NCBI GenBank assembly: GCA_913050105.1
Contig: CAJWZN010000029.1
Span: 1 to 12,851, forward strand
Direction of reading: 5' to 3'
Source of the DNA: an uncultured Synechococcus sp.
GTDB lineage: Bacteria > Cyanobacteriota > Cyanobacteriia > PCC-6307 > Cyanobiaceae
Length of the DNA: 12,851 nt
A program made the translations under genes and the position numbers. Each line of letters starts with the position of its first letter. Position 1 is the first letter of the stretch. Positions 1 to 6,983 of the stretch are shown here, piece by piece. Below the pieces are notes generated by a model. The model was not told where the DNA came from. It was given only the letters and a program-made list of their open reading frames with translations, and ran no database searches.

Positions 1-1377
1 GAGGCCTACGGCTGGCATGTTCAGCATGTAGCTGATGGCAACACCGATGTCGACGCAATCGCCAAGGCGATCGAAGCCGCCAAGGCCGTCACGGACAAGC
101 CTTCGATCATCAAGGTGACCACCACCATCGGCTATGGCTCACCCAACAAAGGTGATACCGCAGGTGTGCACGGCGCACCCCTTGGTGATGATGAAACCGC
201 TCTGACCCGACAGCAGCTGGGTTGGGACTACGGAACCTTCGAAGTGCCCCAGGAGGCCTATGACCAGTTCCGTCAGGCCATTGATCGTGGCGCCAGCCTC
301 GAGGCCGAGTGGAACAAGACTTTGGCCGCTTACCGCACCCAGTTCCCCGGCGAAGCCGCCGAATTCGAGCGGATGCTTCGGGGTGAACTGCCCGAGGGTT
401 GGGACAAGGATCTACCCACCGCTGGCCCAGATGACAAAGGACTTGCGACCAGGAAGCACTCCCAGATCTGTCTGGGTGCCCTCGGCCCCAACCTGCCGGA
501 ACTGATCGGTGGGTCCGCCGACCTCACCCACTCCAACTACACAGACATCAAGGGCGAAACAGGGTCGTACCAACCGGAAACACCAGAGAAGCGTTATCTG
601 CACTTCGGTGTGCGTGAGCACGCCATGGCGGCGATCCTCAACGGCATCGCTTACCACAGCAGCGGCCTGATTCCTTACGGCGGAACCTTCCTTGTCTTCG
701 CCGACTACATGCGCGGCTCCATGCGTCTGTCTGCCTTGAGTGAGCTTGGTGTGATCTATGTGCTCACCCACGATTCCATCGGTGTGGGTGAGGACGGCCC
801 CACCCACCAGCCGATCGAGACCATTCCATCTCTGCGCGCAATTCCCGGGATGCTGGTGTTCCGACCCGGCGACGCCAACGAAACCAGCGGTGCCTACAAG
901 CTGGCGATTGAGAACCGCAAGCGCCCAAGCGCTCTGTGCCTCAGCCGCCAGGGCATGGCCAACCAGGCCAACTCTTCAATCGAGAAGGTGGCCAAGGGGG
1001 GCTACATCCTTGTGGATTGTGATGGCACACCTGAATTGATCCTGATCGGCACCGGCACCGAACTCGATCTTTGTGTGCAGGCCGCCAAGCAACTCACCGA
1101 CTCCGGCAAGAAAGTTCGCGTGGTGTCCATGCCCTGCGTGGAACTGTTCGACGAGCAAAGCGATGCCTACAAAGAGGAGGTCCTCCCCAACGCTGTGCGC
1201 AAGCGCATCATTGTTGAAGCTGCCGAGTCATTTGGCTGGCACCGCTTCATTGGTCTCGACGGCGACAGTGTGACCATGAACCGCTTCGGCGCCTCAGCAC
1301 CTGGCGGCACCTGCCTCAAGGAATTCGGATTCACAGTGGAGAATGTGGTGGCCAAGTCCAAGGCGCTGCTCGGCTGA
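1..1377 (+). CDS. tktA: Transketolase, C-terminal 458 residues (5' end outside window)
   Basis: The frame is open from base 1, so the gene starts upstream of the window; the GTG at 115 is an internal valine codon. Transketolase moves two-carbon ketol units between sugar phosphates in the Calvin cycle and pentose phosphate pathway, using thiamine diphosphate (TPP) and a divalent metal. About 458 of the usual ~670 residues are present: the end of the N-terminal PP domain, the Pyr domain and the C-terminal domain. Visible family motifs are GYGSPNK followed by HGAPLGDDE (with the cofactor-side histidine), GGSADLTHSN, FGVREHAM (the Glu codon at 616-618 is the expected catalytic glutamate that protonates the TPP aminopyrimidine ring), THDSIGVGEDGPTHQP and the RQGM segment. 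The end at TGA 1375-1377 is followed by an intrinsic terminator. No frameshift or missing motif is seen. The neighbour thiC is convergent and makes part of the TPP cofactor. The paralogue symbol (tktA, tktB or plain tkt) cannot be fixed from sequence. Confidence 0.97.
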   Translation, partial: EAYGWHVQHVADGNTDVDAIAKAIEAAKAVTDKPSIIKVTTTIGYGSPNKGDTAGVHGAPLGDDETALTRQQLGWDYGTFEVPQEAYDQFRQAIDRGASLEAEWNKTLAAYRTQFPGEAAEFERMLRGELPEGWDKDLPTAGPDDKGLATRKHSQICLGALGPNLPELIGGSADLTHSNYTDIKGETGSYQPETPEKRYLHFGVREHAMAAILNGIAYHSSGLIPYGGTFLVFADYMRGSMRLSALSELGVIYVLTHDSIGVGEDGPTHQPIETIPSLRAIPGMLVFRPGDANETSGAYKLAIENRKRPSALCLSRQGMANQANSSIEKVAKGGYILVDCDGTPELILIGTGTELDLCVQAAKQLTDSGKKVRVVSMPCVELFDEQSDAYKEEVLPNAVRKRIIVEAAESFGWHRFIGLDGDSVTMNRFGASAPGGTCLKEFGFTVENVVAKSKALLG

Positions 1378-1404
1378 ACCAGGTTTTGAAATTCTGAATT
1401 TTGA

Positions 1405-1430
1405 CCCTCTGCAGCAGCAGGGGGTTTTTT
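1405..1430 (+). terminator. Intrinsic terminator of transketolase gene
   Basis: An 8-bp stem (CCCTCTGC at 1405-1412 with GCAGGGGG at 1417-1424, one T.G wobble) closes an AGCA loop and is followed directly by six T residues (1425-1430). It lies 27 bp after the transketolase stop codon. Confidence 0.88.
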
Positions 1431-1438
1431 ATGTCAAC

Positions 1439-1468
1439 AAAAAGCCGGCCCTTACAACAAGAGCCGGC
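1439..1468 (-). terminator. Intrinsic terminator of thiC
   Basis: Read on the minus strand, an 11-bp stem (arms 1458-1468 and 1444-1454, containing GCCGGC and two G.T wobbles) with a 3-nt loop is followed by five T residues (plus-strand A run 1439-1443). It begins 28 bp after the thiC stop. It is separate from the transketolase terminator, so each convergent gene has its own. Confidence 0.85.
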
Positions 1469-1496
1469 ATGTCGGTTCACGTTTTGCCGTAAAGCC

Positions 1497-2900
1497 TCAG
1501 TCAGCCTTGTCGAGCTTCACCGGGGTCAATTCAGCTGCACCACCCTTGGATGCAAGGGCCTGTTCCAGCCCTTCAAGGTCTTCATCAGTGATCTTGGTCT
1601 GCATCGGACAGTGCTTGGGCCCGCACATCGAACAGAACTCAGCCTGCTTGTAGATATCAGCAGGGAGTGTCTCATCGTGATATTGCTTGGCCCGCTCTGG
1701 ATCCAACGACAGCTCGAACTGACGGTTCCAATCGAAGGCGTAGCGTGCGCGGCTCAATTCATCATCGCGATCGCGGGCTCCAGGCCGATGACGGGCAATA
1801 TCAGCTGCATGGGCAGCGATCTTGTAGGCAATCAAGCCTTCACGCACATCCTCCGCATTCGGAAGACCCAGATGCTCCTTGGGAGTCACGTAGCAGAGCA
1901 TCGCCGTGCCATGCCATCCCGCCATGGCCGCGCCAATGGCTGAGGTGATGTGGTCGTAGCCGGGAGCGATGTCGGTGACCAGAGGACCGAGAACGTAGAA
2001 GGGCGCTTCGTTGCACTCCTCCATCTGCTTCTTCACGTTGAACTCGATCTGATCCAGGGGCACATGTCCAGGGCCCTCCACCATCACCTGCACATCGTGC
2101 TTCCAGGCGCGACGGGTGAGCTCGCCAAGAGTTTTGAGTTCAGCCAACTGAGCCGCATCGGAAGCATCGTGCGTACAGCCAGGACGCAGCGAATCCCCCA
2201 GCGAGAAGGTGCAGTCGTAACGCTTGAAGATCTCGCAAATGTCGTCGAATCGGGTGAACAGGGGATTCTGACGGTGGTGATAAAGCATCCACTGGGCCAG
2301 GATCCCACCACCACGACTGACGATGCCGGTGATGCGTCCCTTCACCTTGGGCAGGTGCTCAATCAGCAGCCCGGCGTGGATGGTCTGGTAATCAACGCCT
2401 TGCTGGCAGTGCTTCTCGATGATGTGGAGGAAGTCGTCCTCGTCCAGCTTTTCAATCGAACCGTGGACGCTCTCCAGCGCCTGGTACACGGGCACCGTCC
2501 CAATGGGCACCGGAGAAGCATTGATGATGGCCGTGCGCACCTCATCGAGATTGACCCCTCCGGTGGAGAGATCCATCACCGTGTCGGCGCCGTACTTCAC
2601 CGCCAGCTTCAGCTTGTTCACCTCCTCCGCCATGTCGGAGGCATTGGGTGAGGCTCCGATATTGGCGTTCACCTTGCACGTGCTGGCAATGCCGATCGCC
2701 ATCGCCTCCAGGTTGGTGTGATTGATGTTGGCCGGGATCACCATCCGTCCACGGGCCACCTCCTCCATCACCAGCGACTCGGGCAGTTTCTCCCTCCTGG
2801 CGACGTAGACCATCTCCTCAGTCACCAGGCCCTGCCGGGCGTAGTGCATCTGAGAGACATTGGCCTGCCCCTTGCGGGATGAAACCCAGGAAGCGCGCAT
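1497..2900 (-). CDS. thiC: Phosphomethylpyrimidine synthase ThiC (HMP-P synthase)
   Basis: ThiC is a cytosolic radical-SAM enzyme that rearranges aminoimidazole ribotide (AIR) into hydroxymethylpyrimidine phosphate, the pyrimidine half of thiamine. The protein has 467 residues, the short form typical of cyanobacteria; the E. coli type has a longer N-terminus. It begins MRASWVSSRKGQANVSQMHY, a characteristic start. Visible motifs are IPANINHTN (56-64), NANIGASPN (78-86), VEGPGHVPLDQIEFN (274-288, with a metal-ligand candidate His279), GPLVTDIAPGYDHI (305-318) and CYVTPKEHLGLPNAEDV (336-352). The C-terminal [4Fe-4S] motif C-x2-C-x4-C is at Cys423, Cys426 and Cys431, followed by the usual acidic tail. 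The ATG at 2898-2900 fits the family start, although no Shine-Dalgarno is evident. A TPP riboswitch lies upstream, so expression is expected to fall when TPP is abundant. One GCGATCGC octamer (1767-1774) is inside the gene. Confidence 0.98.
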   Translation of the reverse strand: MRASWVSSRKGQANVSQMHYARQGLVTEEMVYVARREKLPESLVMEEVARGRMVIPANINHTNLEAMAIGIASTCKVNANIGASPNASDMAEEVNKLKLAVKYGADTVMDLSTGGVNLDEVRTAIINASPVPIGTVPVYQALESVHGSIEKLDEDDFLHIIEKHCQQGVDYQTIHAGLLIEHLPKVKGRITGIVSRGGGILAQWMLYHHRQNPLFTRFDDICEIFKRYDCTFSLGDSLRPGCTHDASDAAQLAELKTLGELTRRAWKHDVQVMVEGPGHVPLDQIEFNVKKQMEECNEAPFYVLGPLVTDIAPGYDHITSAIGAAMAGWHGTAMLCYVTPKEHLGLPNAEDVREGLIAYKIAAHAADIARHRPGARDRDDELSRARYAFDWNRQFELSLDPERAKQYHDETLPADIYKQAEFCSMCGPKHCPMQTKITDEDLEGLEQALASKGGAAELTPVKLDKAD

Positions 2901-2931
2901 GATCGAAAGTGCGACGGAACGTCCAGGGGGC

Positions 2932-2971
2932 GGCCGAACGGCCAGGGATCACATTGCTTCACTTCCCTGGC
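2932..2971 (-). promoter_or_regulatory. Putative expression platform of the thiC TPP riboswitch
   Basis: Two mutually exclusive RNA structures can be drawn downstream of the aptamer. (a) The minus-strand segment GCCAGGGA (2971-2964), which contains the conserved aptamer 3' CAGGGA, is perfectly complementary over 8 nt to TCCCTGGC (2948-2941). (b) A 5-bp GC hairpin has arms 2943-2939 and 2936-2932 and uses 2943-2941, part of the same partner strand. Binding of TPP should hold the aptamer 3' strand and favour (b); absence of TPP should allow (a). No T run follows either hairpin, so classic intrinsic termination is not supported and the output mechanism is unknown. The pairings are seen in the sequence; the switching is inference. 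Confidence 0.45.
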
Positions 2972-3049
2972 GCCGGCATGACCCGGATCAGGTTCAGAGG
3001 GTGTGATCTCAGCCCTTGCTGACGGACGTCAGCAAGGGCACCCCTAGTG
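2960..3049 (-). promoter_or_regulatory. TPP riboswitch (Thi-box aptamer) upstream of thiC
   Basis: Minus-strand RNA from about 3049 to 2960 matches the THI element in order: P1 strand CACT, then AGGGGTGCCC, a variable arm, GGCTGAGA (partner of the pyrimidine-binding loop), ACCCTCTGAACCTGATCC, GGGTCATGCCGGCGC, and the conserved CAGGGAAGTG, whose AGTG closes P1 with CACT. The variable arm is a perfect 13-bp hairpin (3012-3024 with 3027-3039). The element lies 59 nt upstream of the thiC start and in the same orientation, the usual arrangement for TPP feedback on thiamine synthesis. The order and wording of the conserved blocks leave little doubt about class. Confidence 0.95.
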
Positions 3050-3087
3050 GTGCTGAATAACTAGCAACGGTTGGAGGAAAAAACCTT

Positions 3088-3696
3088 TCAGCTGGCCTGC
3101 AACCCGTTCAGTGCTGCAGCCACCACTCGGTGATCGCTGTCCTGCTGCAAGGGCTGCAGCAATGTTCTGGATTGCTCACCGATCGTCTGGCCGTCGCCTT
3201 CTCGCACCAAACGCCCAAGGATTTCGGCGCCACTCACCCGCACGGTGCCATCAGCATCAGCGATCGCCATCGTTGCGAGCTCCAGCAACCAACTGAAGGC
3301 AATCTCTGGCTGCTCGGCAAGGGCAGAAAGAATGCTGCAACGCACAAGCCAGGCTTCGTCAGCAGCAAAAGCATCCCGAAGCAGGGGCCAGGACCGTTCC
3401 ACTCCGTAACTGGCCAAAGCATTGGCAGCCTCCGCCCGCACATTGGGATCGTCATCGGCACTCAGCAGGCGGCTCAACACAGCCCAGCCCTGTTCATTGC
3501 GTTTGTAACCCAGGCCACTGCAACTGAGCGATCGCACCAAAAACGGCTTCTGCTCCGTACCCAGAACCAACAGCGGTACGGCTGCATCGTCGTCGAGGAA
3601 ACGAAGCTCAGTCAGAGCTGGCATGGCCCTCACAGGATCACCACTGACGATGGCCTGACGTAACTGTTCAGGATCAGGACGATCAGACACAGGCAC
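3088..3696 (-). CDS. HEAT-repeat protein, function unknown
   Basis: This predicted soluble alpha-solenoid protein has about 202 residues and roughly four to five HEAT-like helical pairs at about 23-65, 71-101, 103-132, 136-168 and 174-200. Clues are spaced units such as DPNVRAEAANALASYG, EAWLVRCSILSALAEQ, DGTVRVSGAEILGRLV and DHRVVAAALNGLQAS. In cyanobacteria such folds occur in protein-protein scaffolds and in phycobilin lyase-like proteins (PBS lyase HEAT-like repeats); no catalytic motif is visible, so no function is assigned. The start is uncertain. The frame can be extended to a TTG at 3735, which adds a hydrophobic 13-residue leader and leaves 6 bp to the upstream gene. GTG at 3696 or 3690 gives a more natural N-terminus beginning near SDRPDPEQL. 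None has a clear Shine-Dalgarno. It is the last gene of the ruvB run; the thiC riboswitch starts 38 nt after its stop. It contains a GCGATCGC octamer (3260-3267). Confidence 0.85.
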   Translation of the reverse strand: MPVSDRPDPEQLRQAIVSGDPVRAMPALTELRFLDDDAAVPLLVLGTEQKPFLVRSLSCSGLGYKRNEQGWAVLSRLLSADDDPNVRAEAANALASYGVERSWPLLRDAFAADEAWLVRCSILSALAEQPEIAFSWLLELATMAIADADGTVRVSGAEILGRLVREGDGQTIGEQSRTLLQPLQQDSDHRVVAAALNGLQAS

Positions 3697-3741
3697 AGCT
3701 ATCGGGCTTACCAGGATCAACCATCTGATGACCAACCGTGA

Positions 3742-3960
3742 TCAGAGCTGCTTCTGCCGGCTGGCCTGCAGAGCCTCGAGCAACCGGCCCCGATGACGTC
3801 GCCGGCCCACTGCAGCACTGATGATCAAACCGGAGCCAACCAACAGGGGCGGCAGAGCCTGCGATCGATCTCGTCCCTCACGATGCTGCGCAGCCACAAC
3901 GGCCAGAGCGATCAGCAACGGCGCGCCGAACGAGGCCAGCAATGGAAGCCATTGCTTCAT
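3742..3960 (-). CDS. Small two-helix membrane protein (72 aa), possibly DUF3188-like
   Basis: The gene encodes 72 residues with two hydrophobic segments, about 4-24 (LPLLASFGAPLLIALAVVAA) and 37-52 (LPPLLVGSGLIISAAVG). A polar linker rich in R, H, D and Q separates them, and a basic tail follows (RRRHRGRLLEALQASRQKQ). This predicts a small hairpin-like inner or thylakoid membrane protein with charged ends. The spacing and the ALPPLLVG segment remind me of the uncharacterised cyanobacterial DUF3188 family; that is from memory and unverified. The ATG at 3958-3960 overlaps the stop of the upstream amidohydrolase as ATGA, and a GGAAAG stretch sits a few bases before it, so translation is probably coupled. 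The HEAT-repeat gene follows closely. No function can be stated; conservation in neighbouring genomes would establish it as a real gene. Confidence 0.78.
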   Translation of the reverse strand: MKQWLPLLASFGAPLLIALAVVAAQHREGRDRSQALPPLLVGSGLIISAAVGRRRHRGRLLEALQASRQKQL

Positions 3961-5126
3961 TGCGCTTTCCGGTCATCCATCCAGGCCAGCACGGTCGCCG
4001 CGAGCACCTTCACTCCCACCTCCAGGGCCCGCTCATCGGGTTGAAAACGACAGTGATGAAGCGGTGCACAGCCCTCCTCCCCGGCCACCCCAAGGCGGAG
4101 CATGGTGCCGGGCACGTCACGGAGCAGCTCAGCGAAATCCTCGGCACCCATCGAAGGCTGTTCCACCGGCACAACGAAATCCGATCCGAGACACTCCACT
4201 GCACAGCGTTCCATCAGATCGGTCAACGCGAGGTTGTTGTTCACCGGGGGAGCGATGCAGCGATAGTGAACCTGGGCGGACCCACCACCGCTGCTGCAGA
4301 TGGCTTGAACCGTCTCGTCGATCCAGCCCGGCAACGTTTCATGCAACTGAACGTCCAGGCAGCGCACGGTCCCCAGCAGACGCACCCGATCAGCAATGAC
4401 GTTGAAGGCCCGTCCACCGTCCACCTTGCCGAAACTGATCACCACAGGCTGCAACGCATCCAGACGGCGAGCGATGGACTGCTGCAGTTCGGTGATCACC
4501 CGCGCCGCAAGCCAGATGGCATCCACCGCCTGATGGGGCCGGGCCCCGTGCCCCCCCTCTCCCTGCACCTGGATCTCGAGCTCACCAGCAGCGGCGGTGA
4601 GGCAGCCTCGACGGATGCCCACGGTGCCCGCCGAAAGATTTGGCACCACATGCACTCCGAACAGGGAATGGAGACCATCGGTCGCCCCGGCATCCCGCAT
4701 CCATACAGCTCCCTTCGCCAGCTCTTCTGCGGGCTGGAACAGCAGCCTCACGCGACAGGGCAGCTCCGCAGCAGCGCCCAACAGCCTGGCCACACCGAGA
4801 CCGATGCAGGTGTGCAGATCATGGCCACAGGCATGCATCACCCCCTGACGGGTGGAGGCATAGGGCAATCCGGTGCGCTCTTCAACGGGCAAAGCATCCA
4901 TATCCACCCGTAATCCAACTGTGGGTCCCTGCTCCGGACCCAGTTCAGCCACCACACCTGTCCGGCCGACAGCCTCCTGCACCCGCCAGCCAGCAGCCCT
5001 CAGTTCCCCGGCCACGAGGGCCGCAGTCTGATGTTCCTCACCGCTGAGTTCAGGATGCGCGTGTAAATGACGCCGCAGCTCAATTAACTCAGGCAGCTCT
5101 TGATCCAGGCGATCGAGAAGACTCAT
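3957..5126 (-). CDS. M20 family metallo-amidohydrolase/peptidase (M20D-like)
   Basis: This 389-residue enzyme belongs to the family of hippurate, N-acyl-amino-acid and IAA-conjugate hydrolases, which cleave amide bonds using a two-metal centre. Motifs, numbered from this start, are RVDMDALPVEE (73-83), HACGHDLHT (98-106; Cys100 and His102 as expected metal ligands), FQPAEE (130-135, catalytic Glu134 and ligand Glu135), GVHVVP (157-162), EGGHGARPHQA (190-200, dimerisation domain histidines), SMGAEDFAELL (325-335) and the C-terminal LHHCRFQPDERAL (356-368). The two-domain layout and length fit M20D. The ATG at 5124-5126 is chosen because it overlaps the TPR gene stop as ATGA and has GGAGG just upstream (5131-5135). 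A longer reading to 5246 adds 40 low-complexity residues that overlap the TPR gene and is rejected. The natural substrate cannot be told from sequence. The gene lies inside the ruvB-led operon. Confidence 0.95.
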   Translation of the reverse strand: MSLLDRLDQELPELIELRRHLHAHPELSGEEHQTAALVAGELRAAGWRVQEAVGRTGVVAELGPEQGPTVGLRVDMDALPVEERTGLPYASTRQGVMHACGHDLHTCIGLGVARLLGAAAELPCRVRLLFQPAEELAKGAVWMRDAGATDGLHSLFGVHVVPNLSAGTVGIRRGCLTAAAGELEIQVQGEGGHGARPHQAVDAIWLAARVITELQQSIARRLDALQPVVISFGKVDGGRAFNVIADRVRLLGTVRCLDVQLHETLPGWIDETVQAICSSGGGSAQVHYRCIAPPVNNNLALTDLMERCAVECLGSDFVVPVEQPSMGAEDFAELLRDVPGTMLRLGVAGEEGCAPLHHCRFQPDERALEVGVKVLAATVLAWMDDRKAQ

Positions 5127-5896
5127 CCATCCTCCAAAGCCAAAAACGCCATCAACTGCCGCGTCGGCTTCGGCGGCCAGCGACGAACCTCCAACAGCCA
5201 GTCCCTCTGGCGGTAGCGGGGATCCAGACCAGCCGCCGCGGCCCAATGACTTTCAGCCTCGCCCGAGGCGCCCCGCTGCCAGAGAAGACCGCTCAAAGCA
5301 GCACGAGCATCGGCAAACAATGGGTAGCGGCGGATCAACTTGCGCAGCTCCGCCTCTGCGCCGCTGAGATCCTCCTCCTGCCAAGCAGCAAGTGCAGCAC
5401 TGGATCGGGCCATGGCAAATCCGGGCTGAGCATCAGCGGCACGGCTGTACAACTCCAGAGCCTGACTCCAGTCCCCCAGAGAGCCACGAACGTTGCCCAG
5501 GTTGTACAGAGCCGAGGCATCGTCAGGATTGCGTTCGAGAATCCAGAGATAGTCGGCAGCGGCAGCGGCCCAATCCTGGAGGGCTTCTTCAGCGGTACCA
5601 CGATTGAGACGCGGATCCGCCTCTTCAGGAGCCAGTTCGATCGATCGTGTCTGATCTGCGATCGCACCCTGCAGATCTCCAAGACCGAGACGCACATTGC
5701 CGCGGTTGCTCAGGGCCGCCGCATCGTTCGGCGCCTGATCCAGAACCAGGTCCCAGAGCGGCAGAGCCTGAACAAAATCACCGCTCTGGCTGGTCTTCAA
5801 TGCTCTGCCGTACAGGCCAGCAAGATCCTCCGCTGCCACAGCCGAAGGCCAGAACAACAGCAGAGCCAAGCAGGCAGCCAGCCAACGTTGGATCAT
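5123..5896 (-). CDS. Exported TPR-repeat protein
   Basis: The 257-residue protein begins with a typical signal peptide: MIQRW, a hydrophobic core LAACLALLLFWPSAVA, and a likely cleavage near residues 21-23 (AVAAED). It is therefore probably exported to the periplasm or thylakoid lumen, or anchored there. The rest is a tetratricopeptide-repeat array, with 34-residue units at about 27-58, 59-92, 93-126 and 127-160 and degenerate units to about 227. Clear repeat signatures are NDAAALSNRGNVRLGLGD, EADPRLNRGTAEEALQDW and DDASALYNLGNVRGSLGDW. TPR arrays bind partner proteins; no enzymatic domain is visible. The tail (WPPKPTRQLMAFLALEDG) is non-repeat. The ATG at 5894-5896 overlaps the ruvB stop as ATGA, and its own stop overlaps the amidohydrolase start the same way. 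A GCGATCGC octamer is at 5658-5665. The partner is unknown. Confidence 0.93.
   Translation of the reverse strand: MIQRWLAACLALLLFWPSAVAAEDLAGLYGRALKTSQSGDFVQALPLWDLVLDQAPNDAAALSNRGNVRLGLGDLQGAIADQTRSIELAPEEADPRLNRGTAEEALQDWAAAAADYLWILERNPDDASALYNLGNVRGSLGDWSQALELYSRAADAQPGFAMARSSAALAAWQEEDLSGAEAELRKLIRRYPLFADARAALSGLLWQRGASGEAESHWAAAAGLDPRYRQRDWLLEVRRWPPKPTRQLMAFLALEDG
5131..5135 (-). promoter_or_regulatory. Shine-Dalgarno of the M20 amidohydrolase
   Basis: Minus-strand GGAGG lies 4 nt before the ATG at 5124-5126, inside the 3' end of the TPR gene. It is the clearest ribosome-binding site in the window and decides the start against the 40-residue longer alternative at 5246. Confidence 0.7.
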
Positions 5897-6933
5897 GCAG
5901 CCTCCATCAGGTGGGCCCGCGCCGCATCGGTGAGCATGCGACCCCTTGGTGTACGAACCAGCAGACCTTGCTGCAGCAAAAAGGGCTCGACCACTGCTTC
6001 CAGCGTGGTGGGGTCCTCGCCAAGAGCAGCGGCCAATGTCTCTAATCCCACCGGACCACCACCGTGCTGTTCCATCAGCAAAGTCAGCAAACGACGGTCA
6101 GCCGCATCCAAGCCACGGTGATCGACGCGATGCAGGCTGAGAGCCTTGGTCACCAGATCGGCATCAATTCGTTCGGGTTGGCCTTGAACAGATGCCACGT
6201 CGCGCACCCGTCGCAGCAGACGGTTCGCAATGCGTGGTGTTCCACGACAAGAACCTGCAATACCTGAACAGGCCTCCGGGGTGAGGCTCACCTTCAGCAG
6301 ATCCGCCGTGCGCGCCACGATCGCCTCCAAATCCTCCTGGCTGTAAAACTCAAGCCGCTGAATCAACCCGAAACGATCGCGTAACGGTGAGCTGAGAGAT
6401 CCCGCTCTGGTCGTCGCACCGACCAGGGTGAACGGCGGAAGATCAAGGGTCCGGCTCCGCGCGGTACTCCCCTTTCCAACGGTGAGATCCAACCGACGAT
6501 CCTCCATTGCGGGATAGAGAAGCTCCTCCGCGACTCTGTTCAGGCGATGAATCTCATCGATGAACAGCAGTTCACGAGGCTGAAGATTCACCAGCAGCCC
6601 AACGATGTCGCGTGGCCGCTCCAGGGCCGGGGCACTGGTGATCCGACATTGAACCCCAAGTTCTTCGGCCAACACGAGGGCCATCGTGGTTTTGCCCAGA
6701 CCCGGCGGGCCATAAAGCAACACATGATCCAGAGCTTCACCGCGGCCCTGAGCCGCCTGCACCGCAATGCCAAGCACCTGCTTCAGCTCGGGCTGACCGA
6801 TGTAATCCGCCAGCCGGCGCGGGCGAAGACCTTCGTCGGCACGGACCGACACCTCTTCCTGCGAAGGCTGAGTATCCAGCACCCGCTCGCGGCGGGGCTG
6901 GGAAGAGCCGGCGTTGGAGGACACGATCGCCAT
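5893..6933 (-). CDS. ruvB: Holliday junction branch-migration ATPase RuvB
   Basis: RuvB is the hexameric AAA+ motor that drives branch migration of Holliday junctions with RuvA in recombinational repair; RuvC then cuts. The protein has 346 residues, normal for cyanobacterial RuvB. Motifs, numbered from this start, are LADYIGQPELK (41-51), Walker A GPPGLGKT (75-82), Walker B LLFIDEIH (122-129), the RuvB presensor beta-hairpin region around 144-163, sensor 1 GATTRAG (172-178), LRDRFG (184-189), sensor 2 GTPRIANRLLRRVRD (231-245) and the winged-helix DNA-binding domain with HGGGPVGLETLAAALGED (290-307). The ATG at 6931-6933 (MAIVSSN) is preferred. The reading to 7026 adds 31 arginine/leucine-rich residues and would run into smpB on the other strand. 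Its TGA overlaps the next ATG (ATGA). Neither ruvA nor ruvC is nearby, as is common in cyanobacteria. The 50-bp divergent gap to smpB must hold both promoters. Confidence 0.97.
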   Translation of the reverse strand: MAIVSSNAGSSQPRRERVLDTQPSQEEVSVRADEGLRPRRLADYIGQPELKQVLGIAVQAAQGRGEALDHVLLYGPPGLGKTTMALVLAEELGVQCRITSAPALERPRDIVGLLVNLQPRELLFIDEIHRLNRVAEELLYPAMEDRRLDLTVGKGSTARSRTLDLPPFTLVGATTRAGSLSSPLRDRFGLIQRLEFYSQEDLEAIVARTADLLKVSLTPEACSGIAGSCRGTPRIANRLLRRVRDVASVQGQPERIDADLVTKALSLHRVDHRGLDAADRRLLTLLMEQHGGGPVGLETLAAALGEDPTTLEAVVEPFLLQQGLLVRTPRGRMLTDAARAHLMEAA

Positions 6934-6983
6934 GCGGGCAGGGTACCCAGCTCTGGATAGGGTCGGGAGACGTCTGAGCTGCC
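6934..6983. promoter_or_regulatory. 50-bp divergent intergenic region ruvB/smpB
   Basis: This is the only non-coding DNA between the two divergent start codons, so promoters for both genes are expected here or inside the genes. I see no convincing -35/-10 pair or Shine-Dalgarno for either gene; smpB has GGGAG too far upstream. Its role is inferred from position only. Confidence 0.4.

Noticed and set aside
1401..2651. Two long plus-strand open frames (1401-1943 and 1950-2651) opposite thiC
   Set aside because: They are exact antisense shadows of a well-conserved ThiC reading frame, have no recognisable domains, and the first begins inside the tkt terminator.
3942..4913. 323-codon plus-strand open frame
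   Set aside because: Antisense to the M20 hydrolase, whose motifs are all intact; composition rich in H, P, R and Q is typical of a shadow frame in GC-rich DNA.
5127..5246. Forty-residue N-terminal extension of the M20 hydrolase
   Set aside because: Glycine/alanine-rich, fully inside the TPR gene; the internal ATG at 5126 has GGAGG and an ATGA overlap and gives the normal family length.
5955..6075. Repeated CTGCTG/CAGCAG-rich segments as a possible repeat array (also seen around 8160-8240)
   Set aside because: They are irregular Leu/Gln/Ala codon runs inside coding sequence and do not form a periodic array.
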